NCBI RefSeq assembly: GCF_004794515.1 | Contig: NZ_SSDF01000091.1 | Span: forward strand, 124,001-188,000 | Reading direction: 5' to 3' | Source of the DNA: Microbacterium sp. A20 | Lineage (GTDB): Bacteria; Actinomycetota; Actinomycetes; Actinomycetales; Microbacteriaceae | DNA length: 64,000 nt | Shown: positions 61,564 through 64,000 of the stretch, one piece after another | Position numbering within the stretch: the first letter of the stretch is position 1 | Layout: each line of letters starts with the position of its first letter | Program-made: the position numbers and the translations under genes | Notes under the pieces: model-generated | Databases searched by the model: none | What the model saw: the letters and a program-made list of their open reading frames with translations, nothing else | What the model was told of the DNA's origin: nothing

Positions 61564-62466
61564 ATGGATCTCGCGGTCGCCACCGAGGCGTTCGTCGACC
61601 ACCTGGAGCGGGTGCGTCGGCTCTCGCCGGCGACCGTGAAGGCGTATCGGTCGGACCTCAGAGACCTTCAGACGTCGGCGGGTGGTGTCGACCTCGAGGA
61701 CGTCGACCTCGAGGTGCTCAGAGACTGGCTCTGGCGTGCGACGCAGCGCGGGGATGCGAGATCGACGCTCGCCCGGCGAGCCGCTGCTGCCCGGTCGTTC
61801 TTCGGTTGGGCGCACGAGCGTGAGCTCGTAGCCCATGATCCGAGCCTCCGGCTGATCGCACCGAAGAAGGGTCGTACGCTGCCGACGGTCGCGTCCAGGG
61901 ACGCGATGACTGGGCTGCTCGATTCGCATCGCGCGGCGGCCGAGGCGGGAGATCCGATCGCGTTGCGCGATCACGCGATCCTCGAGCTGCTCTACGGCTC
62001 CGGCATCCGCGTCTCCGAACTGTGCGGGCTGGACGTCGACGACCTCGACCTCGACAGAGGCACAGCCCGTGTGCTCGGGAAGGGAGCCAAGGAGCGGGTC
62101 GTGCCATACGGTGCTCCGGCAAGGGACGCGCTGGAGGCGTATCTCCGTCGCGGCAGGCCCGTCCTGGTGGCCAGGGGGCGAACCTTCACACCGGCGGTGA
62201 TGCTGGGGAGCCGAGGCGCCCGCATCGGGCCGCGCGCGGTCTACGAGCTGGTGGCCAGGGTGCTGGCACCCGTCGTCGGTGCGGAGACGATCGGCCCGCA
62301 CGCACTACGGCACACGGCCGCCACGCACCTTCTCGACGGGGGCGCCGACCTGCGAGCGGTCCAGGAGATACTGGGTCATGCCAGCCTCGGCACGACCCAG
62401 ATATACACACACGTCTCGGCCGAACGCCTGACCGCTACCTATCGGCTGGCGCATCCCCGCGCCTGA
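61564..62466 (+). CDS. xerC: tyrosine recombinase XerC
   Basis: A 300-residue Xer recombinase that resolves chromosome dimers at dif. The catalytic set is complete: Arg149 in GSGIRVSELCG, His246 and Arg249 in HALRHTAATHLL, His272 in LGHASLGTTQ and Tyr281 in IYTHVS. The N-terminal SAM-like domain FVDHLERVRRLSPATVKAYRSDLRDL is present. It is 66 bp after dprA. It is a housekeeping Xer, not an integrase, judging by length and context. Confidence 0.94.
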   Translation: MDLAVATEAFVDHLERVRRLSPATVKAYRSDLRDLQTSAGGVDLEDVDLEVLRDWLWRATQRGDARSTLARRAAAARSFFGWAHERELVAHDPSLRLIAPKKGRTLPTVASRDAMTGLLDSHRAAAEAGDPIALRDHAILELLYGSGIRVSELCGLDVDDLDLDRGTARVLGKGAKERVVPYGAPARDALEAYLRRGRPVLVARGRTFTPAVMLGSRGARIGPRAVYELVARVLAPVVGAETIGPHALRHTAATHLLDGGADLRAVQEILGHASLGTTQIYTHVSAERLTATYRLAHPRA

Positions 62467-62515
62467 TGCCCCCGGGCATGCTTGAACTCGGTCGGTCCTG
62501 GTCTCGAGGAATCGG

Positions 62516-63040
62516 TCACAGGCTGTCGCAGCAGGGGAGCAGGACGGCCCGAGGAACGCTGCCGAACAGGAGCATCGGGTTGATGTAGTTGCCATCTCGT
62601 CGCACGCCGAGGTGCAGCGCTCCCGCCGGGCTGTGACCGCCCAGGTCGACGAATCCGATCTCCTGCCCGGCCGACACGGCATCGCCCGGATCGAGTGTCG
62701 TTCGGAGTGGCTCGAAGGTGCTGACGAGCCCGTCTGCGTGTTGGATCGTCAGGAGCGGGCGGTCGACGACGGTCCCGCGGACTGCCACCGTGCCATCCGC
62801 AGGAGCTGTCACGGGCGCATCTATCGACGAGGCCAGGTCGACGCCGCGATGACCCGCACCGTATTCGTGCGCCGGTGCGCGAAACGGTTCGACGACCGCC
62901 TTCACGCCGGTCAGCGGCCATCGCCAGCGCGGCAACTCGGCAGGATCGCCCGATGTCGCCGAGGCGTCGGCTGTGTACAGGGCGAGCAAGATGAGCAGGG
63001 CCGTGGTCGTTCCGGAAACCACTCGGAGCAGAGTGCGCAT
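62516..63040 (-). CDS. secreted M23-family peptidase-like protein
   Basis: A 174-residue protein with an N-terminal signal or anchor (TTTALLILLALYTADASA, about residues 13-30) and a LytM domain. The first metal motif is present: GHRGVDLA (H and D). The second, normally HxH, reads GALHLGVRRDG, so the first histidine, which acts as a base in LytM, is an alanine. The protein may be inactive or may regulate a hydrolase. M23 proteins lying next to rpsB are usual in actinobacteria. It is convergent with xerC and divergent from rpsB. Confidence 0.88.
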   Translation of the reverse strand: MRTLLRVVSGTTTALLILLALYTADASATSGDPAELPRWRWPLTGVKAVVEPFRAPAHEYGAGHRGVDLASSIDAPVTAPADGTVAVRGTVVDRPLLTIQHADGLVSTFEPLRTTLDPGDAVSAGQEIGFVDLGGHSPAGALHLGVRRDGNYINPMLLFGSVPRAVLLPCCDSL

Positions 63041-63345
63041 GAGCAGAGTGTCTCGTCTCAACCGAACGGCCGTCGCGAGGTCTCGGCAGGTTCAGCGGCA
63101 GGCGTGCACGACTCCGCCGAAGCGCTACCGGTGCAGGGTGGGTGTCGTCGCGGCATCCTGTATGCTGGAGGAGCACCTCGATATCGGGGTGACTACGCGT
63201 GCCCAGAGCGGTTCATCCGCGGCATCCACATCCACAGGTCCTTCTCACCAGAGGGCGGGTGTGCGCCGGGCACCAGGAAGTCCGATCATCCGATCGGCTT
63301 GACAACCTCAACGGCGCAGAAACGCGCCAGAACCAGGAGACGACC
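63041..63345 (+). promoter_or_regulatory. rpsB upstream region
   Basis: This 305-bp gene-free stretch holds TATGCT at 63161-63166, a likely -10 box. It would give a leader of about 170 bases before rpsB. CACCTCGATATCGGGGTG at 63174-63191 can fold into a small hairpin near the transcript start. A TTGACA at 63299-63304 has no good -10 partner. The long leader suggests autoregulation by S2, known for rpsB in other bacteria but not shown here. Confidence 0.45.
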
Positions 63346-64000
63346 ATGGCTGTGGTCACCATCCGCCAGCTGCTCGACAGCGGCGTGCACTTCGGACACC
63401 AGACCCGTCGGTGGAACCCGAAGGTCAAGCGCTTCATCCTCACCGAGCGCAGCGGCATCCACATCATCGACCTCCAGCAGTCGCTGGGCTACATCGACAA
63501 GGCCTACGACTTCGTCAAGGAGACCGTCGCCCACGGTGGCACGATCCTCTTCGTCGGCACCAAGAAGCAGGCGCAGGAGATCCTCGCCGAGCAGGCGACG
63601 CGCGTCGGCCAGCCCTTCGTGAACCAGCGCTGGCTCGGTGGACTCCTCACCAACTTCCAGACGATCTCCAAGCGTCTCGCCCGCATGAAGGAGCTCGAGG
63701 AGCTCGACTACGAGACCCCGGCGAACAGCGGTTTCACGAAGAAGGAGCTCCTGCTCAAGAAGCGTGAGCTCGACAAGCTGCACAAGTCCCTCGGCGGTAT
63801 CCGCAACCTCACCAAGACGCCGTCGGCCATCTGGGTCGTCGACGCCAAGCGCGAGCACCTCGCGATCGATGAGGCCAAGAAGCTCGGCATCCCGGTGATC
63901 GGCATCCTCGACACCAACGCCGACCCCGACGACTTCCAGTACCCGATCCCCGGCAACGACGACGCGATCCGCTCCGTCTCGCTGCTGACCCGCATCATCG
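63346..64000 (+). CDS. rpsB: 30S ribosomal protein S2 (3' end cut by window)
   Basis: The first 218 residues of S2 are in the window. It opens [54 protein letters not shown] and [33 protein letters not shown] are all family blocks. The ATG follows CCAGGAGACGACC. In this lineage tsf normally follows. Confidence 0.97.
   Translation, partial: MAVVTIRQLLDSGVHFGHQTRRWNPKVKRFILTERSGIHIIDLQQSLGYIDKAYDFVKETVAHGGTILFVGTKKQAQEILAEQATRVGQPFVNQRWLGGLLTNFQTISKRLARMKELEELDYETPANSGFTKKELLLKKRELDKLHKSLGGIRNLTKTPSAIWVVDAKREHLAIDEAKKLGIPVIGILDTNADPDDFQYPIPGNDDAIRSVSLLTRII

Noticed and set aside
61564..62466. XerC-type recombinase as a mark of a mobile element
   Set aside because: Its length, full catalytic set and place between dprA and rpsB are those of the housekeeping XerC. 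No attachment repeats or phage genes are near.
63299..63304. TTGACA as the rpsB promoter
   Set aside because: No matching -10 hexamer lies 16-19 bases downstream; TATGCT at 63161-63166 is a better candidate.
1..64000. CRISPR arrays, insertion sequences, prophage or rRNA operon
   Set aside because: I saw no regularly spaced direct repeats, transposase-like protein, phage structural gene or rRNA-like stretch in the window.

Overview
The window is a GC-rich actinobacterial chromosome segment. The gene orders (smc-ftsY, rpsP-KH-rimM-trmD, rplS-lepB-rnhB-DUF2469-YraN-YifB-dprA-xerC-M23-rpsB, rsmD/recG-coaD-YceD-rpmF-rnc-mutM), the leuCD-murA-plsC-gpsA-ddl-DUF3515-thiL string, the many GTG/TTG starts and the leaderless-type promoters all fit Microbacteriaceae, most likely Microbacterium. 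No phage, insertion sequence, CRISPR array or transfer island is visible. The genus is inferred from gene order and recalled protein similarity, not from a search.

Layout. 1-9.6 kb holds accessory metabolism and regulation: an MFS exporter fragment, a topoisomerase IB, two unknown proteins, a STAND/TPR ATPase, aminopeptidase N, a GNAT enzyme, a metallo-beta-lactamase-fold protein and tRNA-Glu(CTC). 9.6-15.3 kb holds an ECF sigma factor with a DUF4349 membrane protein, terC behind a yybP-ykoY (manganese) riboswitch, and a two-gene sulfur unit (flavin monooxygenase plus PLP sulfhydrylase). 15.3-23.9 kb runs leucine (leader peptide, leuC, leuD), cell-wall and lipid genes (murA, plsC, gpsA, ddl) and thiL. 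23.9-29.1 kb is housekeeping (rsmD, recG, coaD, yceD, rpmF, rnc, mutM). 29.1-33.0 kb has an ABC exporter pair and an unusual unit: a 37-residue peptide gene with a strong promoter and Shine-Dalgarno sequence, a structured spacer, a 93-residue protein and a double-GNAT protein. 33.1-43.3 kb carries smc, ftsY, lipBA, a TetR regulator, a second ECF sigma module and ffh. 43.3-50.5 kb holds a DMT exporter/LysR pair and the glycerol operon glpD-glpF-glpK facing a SorC-family regulator. 50.5-64 kb is a carboxylate-amine ligase followed by the ribosome and tRNA maturation block and the dprA/xerC/rpsB block, cut at the right edge within rpsB.

How the parts relate. Leucine synthesis appears to be controlled by a leaderless leader peptide with a Leu4 run next to a hairpin. 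Manganese or other metal export (terC) appears to be riboswitch-controlled. Glycerol uptake, phosphorylation and oxidation form one transcript that probably answers to the adjacent SorC regulator through a perfect 14-bp palindrome. SRP (ffh) and its receptor (ftsY) lie a few kb apart, with lepB further along. At least ten genes show a -10 hexamer exactly 6 (once 7) nucleotides before the start codon, so leaderless translation looks common here.

The best candidates for something undescribed are the peptide/93-aa/GNAT unit at 31.2-33.0 kb, the mutually exclusive pairings upstream of rpsP, and the 95-bp out-of-frame overlap of gpsA with ddl.
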